Assembly (NCBI GenBank): GCA_964355495.1
Contig: CAYHES010000169.1
Location: 1 to 5,682, forward strand
Direction of reading: 5' to 3'
From: UBA6901 sp964355495
GTDB lineage: Bacteria > Pseudomonadota > Gammaproteobacteria > Acidiferrobacterales > UBA6901
Length of the DNA stretch: 5,682 bases
The position numbers were made by a program, and so were the translations under genes. Below, piece after piece: positions 1 through 4,790 of this stretch. The notes beneath the pieces are model-generated. The model was not told where the DNA came from, made no database searches, and saw only the letters and a program-made list of their open reading frames with translations. How positions within the stretch are numbered: position 1 is the first letter of the stretch; each line of letters begins with the position of its first letter.

Positions 1-305
1 ACTTCGGCAGCGGCTACTCGTCGTTCCTGTATCTCGCCAGCCTGCCGGTCAGCTTCCTCAAGATCGAGGGCTGGATGGTGCAGAACCTGCGCGCCAACCC
101 CAAGGTGCTGGGCATGGTGAAAAGCATTATCGCGCTGGCCCGCGACCAGGGCCTGACCACCATCGCCGAATGCGTGGAAGACGCGGCCACCGCCGAGCTG
201 CTGCGCGACCTCGGCGCCGACTGGGGGCAGGGCTGGTACTTCGGCCGCCCGCAATGCGAGATCGATCCGGCGCAGGTGATCAAGGTTGTGCGCACCGGCA
301 CTTAA
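1..305 (+). CDS. EAL-domain protein, C-terminal part (cyclic-di-GMP phosphodiesterase type)
   Basis: Partial gene running in from the left edge; the reading frame starts at base 3 and ends with TAA at 303-305. The visible 100 residues are the second half of an EAL domain, the family that hydrolyses cyclic di-GMP to linear pGpG. They open with FGSGYSS, the remainder of the DDFGxGYSS motif, then LKIE (usual LKID, keeping the catalytic lysine), IAECVE (usual IAEGVE, glutamate kept) and GQGWYFGRP (usual GQGYxFxxP, glutamine kept). The protein ends about 15 residues after this last motif, so the EAL domain is C-terminal. The N-terminal part, which might hold GGDEF or sensor domains, and the EAL motif itself lie outside the window, so activity cannot be judged. 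The Asp-to-Glu and Gly-to-Cys changes are mild departures from consensus. A repeat element follows 36 bases after the stop. Confidence 0.93.
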   Translation, partial: FGSGYSSFLYLASLPVSFLKIEGWMVQNLRANPKVLGMVKSIIALARDQGLTTIAECVEDAATAELLRDLGADWGQGWYFGRPQCEIDPAQVIKVVRTGT

Positions 306-341
306 CAGTGCTGCTGAAAAACTCGCCGAAACATCAAATTC

Positions 342-426
342 CGTCATTCCGGAGAAAGCCGGAATCCAGCATGTCGATGAAACCATTGAAATTAAAACCT
401 GGACACCGGCTTTCGTCGGTGTGACG
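342..426. repeat. REP/BIME-like pair of inverted 28-base hairpin units
   Basis: Two 28-base units in opposite orientation, 342-369 and 399-426, separated by 29 bases; 22 of 28 positions match when one is reverse-complemented. Each starts CGTCA and ends TCCAG on its own strand, and each folds. The left stem is 346-352 with 359-365 (7 bp, loop AGAAAG); the right stem is 403-408 with 417-422 (6 bp). Two base pairs differ between units by compensatory change (T-A to C-G and T-A to A-T), so the fold appears to be maintained. This resembles the CGTCATTCCSGCGAAAGCSGGAATCCAG type of dispersed intergenic repeat found in many proteobacteria. It lies between the convergent ends of the EAL gene and the CopD-like gene, where it could act as a two-way transcription stop (inference). 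Confidence 0.8.
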
Positions 427-463
427 AACGCTTTTCCAGAAGCCTGTTAACAGAAGGACATGT

Positions 464-922
464 CTATACCAGGTAGCGGCCGCTGCTCGCCACGACAATC
501 AGTGTCATCCCCAGAATCAGGTTGAGGCCGATCAGCTTGCGGATCAGCGCGAGGTGCTTGCCGGCCGCCGCAAAATCACCGCTCGCGACCGCCTGCTTGA
601 GACGCCGGTAGGGCGCAAAGAACACGTGCAGAAAAATGAGCATCATGAGGATGCCGACCCCCTGCATGATGTGAATGTAGAGCGCCAGGCTGCCAAAGCC
701 GCCAAAGACGTTGAGGATCATCCAGTAACCGGTGACCGGCAGCAGGATCACCGCTGCCCACACCCACGGAAAGAAACGCGCAAAGGTCTGCGACCAGAGT
801 GGCAGGCGCAGCGGCGGTTCCAGCAAAGTGGCCGCCACCGGGCGCAGCGCCATGTAGGCGAAGAACATCCCGCCGACCCAGATGACGACGGCCAGCAGGT
901 GCAGGGTGATGGCGATAAACAT
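464..922 (-). CDS. CopD-like four-helix integral membrane protein
   Basis: A 152-residue hydrophobic protein with about four predicted membrane helices: residues 2-25, 50-72, 80-103 and 129-147. The first helix reads HLLAVVIWVGGMFF, characteristic of small CopD-domain proteins and related uncharacterised inner-membrane proteins. Candidate metal- or haem-ligand histidines sit in or near helices (His8, His84, His99). A basic segment (YRRLKQ) follows helix 3, suggesting a cytoplasmic loop. CopD proteins are linked to copper uptake, but these short homologues have no proven function. The ATG at 922 is supported by the Shine-Dalgarno sequence GAGGGAG ending about 6 bases upstream. It lies 256 bases downstream of merR in the same direction, across a repeat-filled gap, so co-transcription is possible but uncertain. 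Family assignment is fairly sure; role is not. Confidence 0.82.
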   Translation of the reverse strand: MFIAITLHLLAVVIWVGGMFFAYMALRPVAATLLEPPLRLPLWSQTFARFFPWVWAAVILLPVTGYWMILNVFGGFGSLALYIHIMQGVGILMMLIFLHVFFAPYRRLKQAVASGDFAAAGKHLALIRKLIGLNLILGMTLIVVASSGRYLV

Positions 923-988
923 GTTGTTCTCCCTCGGTGTGATGTCTTGATGGTTTCTGCGCAGAATCTACAGCAAGCCATTGGCTGC

Positions 989-1180
989 CGGCAAACCGGT
1001 TTGTTCAACCGGATTCGCGCGCACTGTGCAGTAGTGTAGGGTGCGCTTGCGCACCGCAAGGCTTGTGCAGCCCCGATGTAAAATTCTGGGCGTGAATGGT
1101 GCGCAAGCGCACCCTACGCTGTTGTTGAACAGTGTCTGCCTGATGAACATTTTTCTCCCTTGACGGCAACCCGGTTTGTT
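989..1180. repeat. 17-base direct repeat flanking the inverted repeat
   Basis: CGGCAAACCGGTTTGTT at 989-1005 and CGGCAACCCGGTTTGTT at 1164-1180 match at 16 of 17 bases, 175 bases apart, with the inverted repeat between them. The right copy overlaps the merR stop codon (TAA, 1179-1181 read in reverse). In the minus-strand direction the right copy is followed by GGGAGAAAAATGTTCATC, which imitates the start region of the CopD-like gene (GGGAGAACAACATGTTTATC). The simplest reading is a local duplication of the merR-copD junction, with or after insertion of the repeat (inference). Confidence 0.55.
1036..1117. repeat. 20-bp perfect inverted repeat, each arm itself a hairpin
   Basis: Arms at 1036-1055 (GTAGGGTGCGCTTGCGCACC) and 1098-1117 are exact reverse complements, 42 bases apart. 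Each arm also folds alone: GGTGCGC and GCGCACC form a 7-bp stem around TT. Weaker inverted matches continue outward (1022-1027 with 1129-1134; 1002-1009 with 1124-1131). The core resembles a REP-like intergenic repeat often seen in gammaproteobacteria (from memory, not searched). It sits in the gap between merR and the CopD-like gene and may uncouple their transcription. Confidence 0.8.
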
Positions 1181-1577
1181 AAACATCGCGTTCAACACTC
1201 AGGCTTTGCACAATCGGGCAGGCGGCGTCGCGCCCGGCCGCGCATTCACGGATCAGGCGCGCCAGCAGGCGGCGCATGGTCTTGAGATCATTCAGGCGCG
1301 CCTCGATGTCGGCGAGGCGACGCTCGGCGATGCGGCGCGTGGCGCCGCACGACTGTTCGCCGAGTGCCAGCAGTTCGCGGATCTCCTTCAGGCTGAAGCC
1401 GAGCTGCTGGGCGCGCCGGATGAAACGCAGTGGCGCCAGCGCCGCGTGCGGATAGCGGCGCACACCGCCCGGCGGTTTGCGCGGAGTGCCGATCAAACCG
1501 CGCCGCTGGTAGTAACGGATGGTTTCAATGTTCACGCCCGCGCTGCGCGCCAGGACGCCGATGGTCATTTCCTTCAT
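1179..1577 (-). CDS. merR: MerR-family metal-responsive transcriptional regulator (MerR/Hg(II)-type cysteine signature)
   Basis: 132 residues, usual family length. The N-terminal winged helix-turn-helix spans about residues 4-72 (TIGVLARSAGVNIETIRYYQ, then GGVRRY and QQLGFSLKEI), followed by the dimerisation helix (residues 80-110) and a C-terminal metal loop. Cys77, Cys112 and Cys120 correspond to Cys82, Cys117 and Cys126 of Tn501 MerR; the 35-residue spacing of the first pair is identical, the last loop is one residue shorter. The CPIVQSL ending matches the CPLIASL of MerR. This family twists the promoter DNA on metal binding to activate transcription. Hg(II) is the best guess, Pb or another soft metal is possible. 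The ATG at 1577 overlaps the stop of the ATP-grasp gene (ATGA) and has the Shine-Dalgarno GGGAGA 6 bases upstream, at the edge of repeat copy A. No merT, merP or merA is in the window. Confidence 0.85.
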   Translation of the reverse strand: MKEMTIGVLARSAGVNIETIRYYQRRGLIGTPRKPPGGVRRYPHAALAPLRFIRRAQQLGFSLKEIRELLALGEQSCGATRRIAERRLADIEARLNDLKTMRRLLARLIRECAAGRDAACPIVQSLSVERDV

Positions 1578-2932
1578 TCTGCTTCTCCCGGTGGTGGCCG
1601 GAAAACTGCTCCTGCGTTTCCGGCACTTCCGCCATCAGTGAATGAGGCTTCATTCACTGGCGGATAGAACACCGGCGCGAAGCCGCCGCCCGGGGTGCGG
1701 AAATTCGTGGCCTGACCCTGGTAGAGGCGCGCGGCCAGAAGCTGAAGCCTGCCGTGATACACGAAGCAGCGCACGTCGTATTTGAGCGCGGTGCTTTCGG
1801 TATCCACCCGCACCTGGCGTTCGCCCGGCGGTACCAGCTCCTGCGCGACGTAGTCACCGGCCAGAATCTCCTCCCACACGCGGCGCGTGAGTTTGTCGCC
1901 GCGATACACCGCCTTGCTGCCGTAACCGCCGGCCGGTTTGAAGAACAGCCGCTTGCGTTCCGCCCACAACGTTTCGGCGCGCGCGCGCTCGACCAGGCGG
2001 GTGCGCGCGATGCCCTGTGTCAGGGTTTCGATCGCCGCCGGTTCGACGCCGGTGGTGCGCAGCCATTCCGGATCGGTGAGCGCGATCAGGTTGCGCTTGT
2101 CGGCATACAGGGCGTGGGCGCGCGGGTGTGGGGTGATCAGCGCCAGGTCGTCGCGCCAGGCGGTACGCAACGCGGCATGTGCGGGCTCGTCAAGCGCAAA
2201 GTCGGTGAGGCGGTTATAAACGAGATCCACCGCTCCGTCCGCATGCACAAGCCGGCCGTTGCGGATTTCAAGCCCCGCCGGATCGGCGATCAGCGCGTCG
2301 ATGCCATGGCGGCGGAACAAGGCCTGAAACAGGACGAATTCCGGGTACAGGTATTGCGTGGCCGGTGCATCGTCCACGATGGCGATGCGCCGGAGCGGCG
2401 CGCCAGCGCGCGCCAGCCGCCATTCGTTGCGGAACATGGCGACAAACTCTTCTTCAAGCGCGGCGAGCGCCACCGGACCGGTGGTGAGACCATGCATCTC
2501 CGCGCAGCAGGCCTTCTGGGCGCGCGCCAGGTAGACATTGAGCAGCGCGCCGCCGGCGTTGGTGTTGATCTCGATCAGGCGCGGGCCATGTTCGCCGAGA
2601 TGAAAGTCGTAGCCGAGAAATACACCGGGGCTGTGCGGGTCGTGTGCCGCCACGGCCGAGGCGCGGGCGAGCGCGACGCTGCGATACGCGGGTGTGGCGA
2701 TAACCGTCTCCACTGCCTCGATCACGGCACGCATCTTGTCCACTTGCTCCGGCGTAACGAACACCGCCGTCGCGGAAAACAGATGTGGGCGCGTGGCGCG
2801 GATCGAACGGTAGAGGTCGCTGTCGCCGAGCACCGCCGCCAGTTCGCGCTCCAGCGCCGCCGGATTGATGGTGGTGCACAGGCACTCGCGGTTGAGTGCC
2901 GAGGCGCTGCTGGTCGAGGCCGTGTCGGTCAT
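1574..2932 (-). CDS. Circularly permuted ATP-grasp protein, glutathionylspermidine-synthase-like
   Basis: 452 residues, soluble, no signal peptide. Motif order suggests a permuted ATP-grasp fold as in glutathionylspermidine synthase: acidic metal-binding elements come first (GYDFH at 107-111, then LIEINTNAGG at 119-128 with Glu121 and Asn123), followed by the nucleotide lysines (FFKPAGGYGSKAVY, 330-343), the hinge strand YVAQELVPPGE (361-371), DVRCFV (386-391) and TNFRTPGGG (409-417). Enzymes of this fold join a carboxylate to an amine using ATP; the substrate here cannot be read from sequence. It starts 3 bases after the MerB-like gene (TAACCCATG) and overlaps merR by 4 bases, so all three are probably co-translated. 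The last 29 residues, from Pro424, are encoded by repeat copy A and are low-complexity (Gly, Ala, Pro), unlike the enzyme body; they are probably not part of the ancestral fold (inference). Confidence 0.82.
   Translation of the reverse strand: MTDTASTSSASALNRECLCTTINPAALERELAAVLGDSDLYRSIRATRPHLFSATAVFVTPEQVDKMRAVIEAVETVIATPAYRSVALARASAVAAHDPHSPGVFLGYDFHLGEHGPRLIEINTNAGGALLNVYLARAQKACCAEMHGLTTGPVALAALEEEFVAMFRNEWRLARAGAPLRRIAIVDDAPATQYLYPEFVLFQALFRRHGIDALIADPAGLEIRNGRLVHADGAVDLVYNRLTDFALDEPAHAALRTAWRDDLALITPHPRAHALYADKRNLIALTDPEWLRTTGVEPAAIETLTQGIARTRLVERARAETLWAERKRLFFKPAGGYGSKAVYRGDKLTRRVWEEILAGDYVAQELVPPGERQVRVDTESTALKYDVRCFVYHGRLQLLAARLYQGQATNFRTPGGGFAPVFYPPVNEASFTDGGSAGNAGAVFRPPPGEAE
1587..1663 (-). 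repeat. Double-hairpin element, copy A
   Basis: Read on the minus strand: hairpin I is clamped by CCGCC (1663-1659) and GGCGG (1633-1629), with an inner 9-bp stem AGTGAATGA/TCATTCACT around AGCC; then the linker AAGT (1628-1625); then hairpin II, stem GCCGGAAA (1624-1617) with TTTCCGGC (1604-1597) around the 12-base loop CGCAGGAGCAGT (1616-1605); then a tail ending CCGGG (1591-1587). Copy B at 3047-3101 has the same order of parts. The element codes for the ATP-grasp C-terminal tail and borders the merR ribosome binding site. The loop carries AGGAG, but no start codon follows at a useful distance. Confidence 0.8.
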
Positions 2933-2935
2933 GGG

Positions 2936-3586
2936 TTAGGTTGCCGGTCCGATATGTGCCGCGAGCAGCGCCGACTGGAAACGGAAGAACGCGTTGCCGA
3001 TCGTCGCGGCCTGCGGCAGGGTAAAGCGTTCGCCGGTCTCCGGCGACCGCCATGGATGGCGGAAGTGCGGAAGACGCAGGAGCAGTTCTTCCGCCTCCGG
3101 GCACGCGCGGCACAGGAAACGGATGCGCCGGCACAGGCCCTGGCTGCAGGAAGTATGCGTGGTCCGCGCGTGTTGCCAGATGACGCGCGCCATTTCCACC
3201 TGATCGTGGTCGAGGCCGCCGTTTTGCTCGACATGGAAGGCGATGCTTGCGCCGCAGTTCGCGCACATGGCATTGACCGTGCCGGCGGGCAGGGTCACGC
3301 GGATGCCGGTGTCGACCGTACTGAATGGATAGCAGCCGAGGCCATGCTCCTCCGGCACCACCGCGTCCAGCTTCACCAGCGCGGCCAGCGCGTCGGCGTC
3401 GAACGCCGACGCCGTGGGCGCTATGGCACCCAGCCAGTGTGCCAGTAGCTGTGCATAGGTGGCGCACACCGGTTCGGCAGCGGCGAGCATGCGCGCTTCG
3501 AGCGGGAATGCCGCGCGCAAGCGCGCGAGCGCCTCCAGCACTGCGGTTTTCGGGTCGGGCCGGTTTTCAGGGTGGCTCGGGATCAT
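2936..3586 (-). CDS. MerB-like (alkylmercury lyase family) protein
   Basis: 216 residues from ATG at 3586. Residues 12-80 are helical and may match the MerB N-terminal helical domain. The core then shows YPFSTVDTGIRVTL (86-99), VNAMCANCGASIAFHVE (104-120) and SCSQGLCRRIRFLC (146-159), which parallel AWCALD, HCAATGAPVSLTV and SFCCHVHFF of MerB. A GERFTLPQAATIGNAFF stretch (185-201) matches the C-terminal helix of MerB-like proteins. MerB cleaves carbon-mercury bonds with Cys96, Cys159 and Asp99. Here Cys108 and Cys152 or Cys159 could serve, but the segment that holds Asp99 is missing between MCA and NCG, so lyase activity is doubtful. Residues 162-180 are encoded by repeat copy B. It is first in the operon, 3 bases before the ATP-grasp gene. 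No clear Shine-Dalgarno precedes this ATG; an in-frame TTG at 3631 is the alternative. A zinc-binding protein of other function is also possible. Confidence 0.62.
   Translation of the reverse strand: MIPSHPENRPDPKTAVLEALARLRAAFPLEARMLAAAEPVCATYAQLLAHWLGAIAPTASAFDADALAALVKLDAVVPEEHGLGCYPFSTVDTGIRVTLPAGTVNAMCANCGASIAFHVEQNGGLDHDQVEMARVIWQHARTTHTSCSQGLCRRIRFLCRACPEAEELLLRLPHFRHPWRSPETGERFTLPQAATIGNAFFRFQSALLAAHIGPAT
3047..3101 (+). repeat. Double-hairpin element, copy B
   Basis: Read on the plus strand: hairpin I is CCGCCAT/ATGGCGG (3047-3053 with 3056-3062); then the linker AAGT (3063-3066); then hairpin II, stem GCGGAAGA (3067-3074) with TCTTCCGC (3087-3094) around the loop CGCAGGAGCAGT (3075-3086); then a short tail to CCGGG (3097-3101). 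It is in inverted orientation to copy A and lies wholly inside the MerB-like gene, on the antisense strand, where it codes for residues 162-180. An alternative 8-bp pairing GGCGGAAG (3058-3065) with CTTCCGCC (3088-3095) is also possible. Confidence 0.78.
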
Positions 3587-3687
3587 GCGCTGGTCGTGAC
3601 AAGACTGGAGCCAAGTGTGCGCGAGAGGCAAGGCCCGCGCAATACGCCGCTACCCGCGCGCAGCGATTCCGGCCAACGCAGCGGGCA

Positions 3688-3701
3688 GCACGGTGCCGTG
3701 C
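3688..3701. promoter_or_regulatory. Small inverted repeat upstream of the tetR promoter
   Basis: GCACGG-TG-CCGTGC is a perfect 6-2-6 inverted repeat directly upstream of the -35 box of the TetR gene, in the region shared with the divergent MerB-like operon. It could be a second protein-binding site for either direction. Function is unknown and a chance palindrome of this size is possible. Confidence 0.3.
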
Positions 3702-3730
3702 TTGACAGTACATACCGACTGGTATGTACT
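3702..3730 (+). promoter_or_regulatory. Sigma-70-type promoter of the TetR gene
   Basis: A perfect -35 box TTGACA (3702-3707) is followed after 17 bases by TGTACT (3725-3730; 4 of 6 matches to TATAAT, with the key first T, A and last T positions). The predicted transcription start is about 3736-3738, which coincides with the ATG at 3737. Confidence 0.65.
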
Positions 3731-3732
3731 GT
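3705..3732. promoter_or_regulatory. Operator palindrome, perfect 12-4-12
   Basis: ACAGTACATACC (3705-3716), GACT spacer, GGTATGTACTGT (3721-3732). The arms are exact reverse complements. The site covers the end of the -35 box, the spacer and the whole -10 box of the tetR promoter, the classic position for autorepression by a TetR dimer. Since it lies between divergent genes, it may also affect the MerB-like operon, although no convincing minus-strand promoter is visible. Confidence 0.8.
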
Positions 3733-3736
3733 GCCC

Positions 3737-4354
3737 ATGGCAACCCAAACGGCCCGGCAGCCCGACGTGACGCGCGACAAGATCGTCGATGCCGCGTTTC
3801 AGGAAATCTATCGGCACGGTTTCCAGGCGGCCAGTCTCTCGAACATCCTCGCCAATACCGGACTCACCAAGGGCGCGCTCTATCATCACTTCCCGAACAA
3901 GAATGATCTTGGGCTGGCGGTCATCGAGGAGGTGATCCGCGAGGGATTCGAGGCGATGATGTTCGCGCCCTTGCGCGAGAGCGATGACCCCATCGAGACA
4001 CTGATTGAGGTTATCCAGCGCAAGGCAAAAAGTGCAACGCTTGAGTCGGTGACCCTGGGATGTGCGCTCAACAACCTGATGCAGGAAATGAGCCCGCTGG
4101 ACGTAGAGTTCAAACGACGTTTGAACGGGGTACTGAAAACCTGGCAGGACACGGTCACGGGTGCCCTGAAGCGCGCGCAGAAGCAGGGTCGGGTGCGGAA
4201 GGATGTCGATTGCCGGGCGGCCGCGCTCTTTATCGTGTCTGCGTTTGAAGGGTGTATCGGCATCGCCAAGAACCTGCAGTCGTTAAAGGATTTTGGCCAG
4301 TGCCTGTCGCAGTTGGAGAGTTACATCAGGGGGCTCTGTGCAAAGCAGCGTTGA
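3737..4354 (+). CDS. TetR/AcrR-family transcriptional repressor
   Basis: 205 residues. The N-terminal helix-turn-helix domain spans about residues 13-60 (TRDKIVDAAFQEIYRHGF, then SLSNILANTGLTKGALYHHFPNKNDL), a textbook TetR_N pattern with the YHHFxNK ending. The C-terminal ligand domain contains LGCALNNLMQEMSPLD (107-122); Cys109 occupies a place similar to the GC cysteine of the electrophile sensor NemR, but the homology is distant. Further cysteines are at 159, 173, 189 and 201. The ATG at 3737 was chosen because it starts the conserved region at the usual distance; there is no Shine-Dalgarno and the predicted transcription start falls on it, so translation is probably leaderless. An in-frame GTG at 3731 lies inside the -10/operator region and is unlikely. 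Targets probably include its own promoter; the tusA and nitroreductase genes downstream are candidates. Confidence 0.9.
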   Translation: MATQTARQPDVTRDKIVDAAFQEIYRHGFQAASLSNILANTGLTKGALYHHFPNKNDLGLAVIEEVIREGFEAMMFAPLRESDDPIETLIEVIQRKAKSATLESVTLGCALNNLMQEMSPLDVEFKRRLNGVLKTWQDTVTGALKRAQKQGRVRKDVDCRAAALFIVSAFEGCIGIAKNLQSLKDFGQCLSQLESYIRGLCAKQR

Positions 4355-4476
4355 GCCTTTTTGCACCGCGCGGCGTTCCGGTGGCCGGTAATGCGTGTGG
4401 ATCGAGAATGATTTTTGACGTGGTGTGCCATGCGGTCCGCGACCGGATGGTGCGTGCTTTCAACCCTTGACCCGAG

Positions 4477-4483
4477 AAAGGAG
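4477..4483 (+). promoter_or_regulatory. Ribosome binding site of the TusA-family gene
   Basis: AAAGGAG, seven bases upstream of ATG 4491, is a near-perfect Shine-Dalgarno. It decides the start against the open frame that continues upstream to about 4425, and contrasts with the TetR gene, which has none. Confidence 0.8.
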
Positions 4484-4490
4484 ATTACCC

Positions 4491-4718
4491 ATGCAAGCTG
4501 ACAGGGAACTGGATTGCCGCGGTCTTAATTGCCCGTTGCCGATTCTGCGCGCCAAGAAGTCACTGGCCGGGATCGAGACCGGAAGAGTGCTCAAGATCAT
4601 CGCCACCGATCCGGGTTCGGTGAAGGACTTTCAGGCATTCGCCCGGCAGACCGGCAACGATCTGCTTGAGTCGGTCGAGGCGAGCGGCGAGTACACGTTC
4701 TATATCCGCAGGAAGTAG
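4491..4718 (+). CDS. TusA-family sulfur carrier protein
   Basis: 75 residues, the normal size for this family. The N-terminal LDCRGLNCPLPILRAKKSL contains the CPxP motif (Cys14-Pro-Leu-Pro) whose cysteine carries persulfide sulfur in TusA; a second cysteine, Cys9, sits in the DCRGL strand. A single beta-alpha-beta-alpha-beta-beta fold follows (LKIIATDPGSVKDFQAFARQTG at about 34-55, then the final strand YTFYIRR). TusA proteins relay sulfur for tRNA thiolation and molybdenum cofactor synthesis, or, in sulfur oxidisers, in the cytoplasm with DsrE and rhodanese proteins. None of those partners is visible here, so the pathway is open. It begins 136 bases after tetR and is followed by a strong hairpin and the nitroreductase gene on the same strand, suggesting a small operon. 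Confidence 0.88.
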   Translation: MQADRELDCRGLNCPLPILRAKKSLAGIETGRVLKIIATDPGSVKDFQAFARQTGNDLLESVEASGEYTFYIRRK

Positions 4719-4725
4719 TTCGACA

Positions 4726-4752
4726 GGCCGGCGCACCGCTGGTGCGCCGGCC
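4726..4752 (+). terminator. Strong intercistronic hairpin (12-bp stem) after the TusA gene
   Basis: GGCCGGCGCACC (4726-4737), loop GCT, GGTGCGCCGGCC (4741-4752): a perfect 12-bp GC-rich stem beginning 7 bases after the stop codon. No U-tract follows, so it is not a canonical intrinsic terminator. It could be a partial terminator or an mRNA-stabilising element that sets unequal expression of the TusA and nitroreductase genes. Confidence 0.5.
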
Positions 4753-4790
4753 AACGGGATACACCCGCACATCGACAAACTGGAGAAACC

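Noticed and set aside
444..453. CTGTTAACAG palindrome near the end of the CopD-like gene
   Set aside because: Only 10 bases, with no second copy or promoter context; chance cannot be excluded.
554..1039. A 161-codon plus-strand open frame opposite the CopD-like gene
   Set aside because: Composition (Arg, Gln, His, Asp-rich) is typical of the complement of membrane-helix codons; no motif or ribosome site.
968..1198. Small minus-strand open frame with a MFIRQTL start and a plausible ribosome site
   Set aside because: It runs through the inverted repeat and ends without any domain. The start region looks like a duplicate of the CopD-like gene start, not a gene.
1587..3101. Double-hairpin elements as integron attC sites
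   Set aside because: No GTTRRRY core sites, no gene cassette layout and no integrase gene; the fold has two separate hairpins with an invariant loop instead of one imperfect attC stem.
1754..3448. A 564-codon open frame on the plus strand
   Set aside because: It is antisense to the ATP-grasp and MerB-like genes, has no recognisable domain, is rich in Arg/Gly/Ala as expected from GC-rich antisense frames, and the minus-strand genes show clear family motifs and operon spacing.
3587..3631. TTG start adding 15 residues to the MerB-like protein
   Set aside because: No Shine-Dalgarno, and the added residues show no family similarity; ATG at 3586 preferred, though it also lacks a good ribosome site, so the start remains uncertain.
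3572..3736. N-terminal extension of the TetR protein
   Set aside because: It would place promoter and operator inside the coding sequence, and the extra residues are unlike TetR proteins.
4415..4443. TTGACG as a -35 box for a separate promoter of the TusA gene
   Set aside because: No acceptable -10 box at 16-18 bases spacing.
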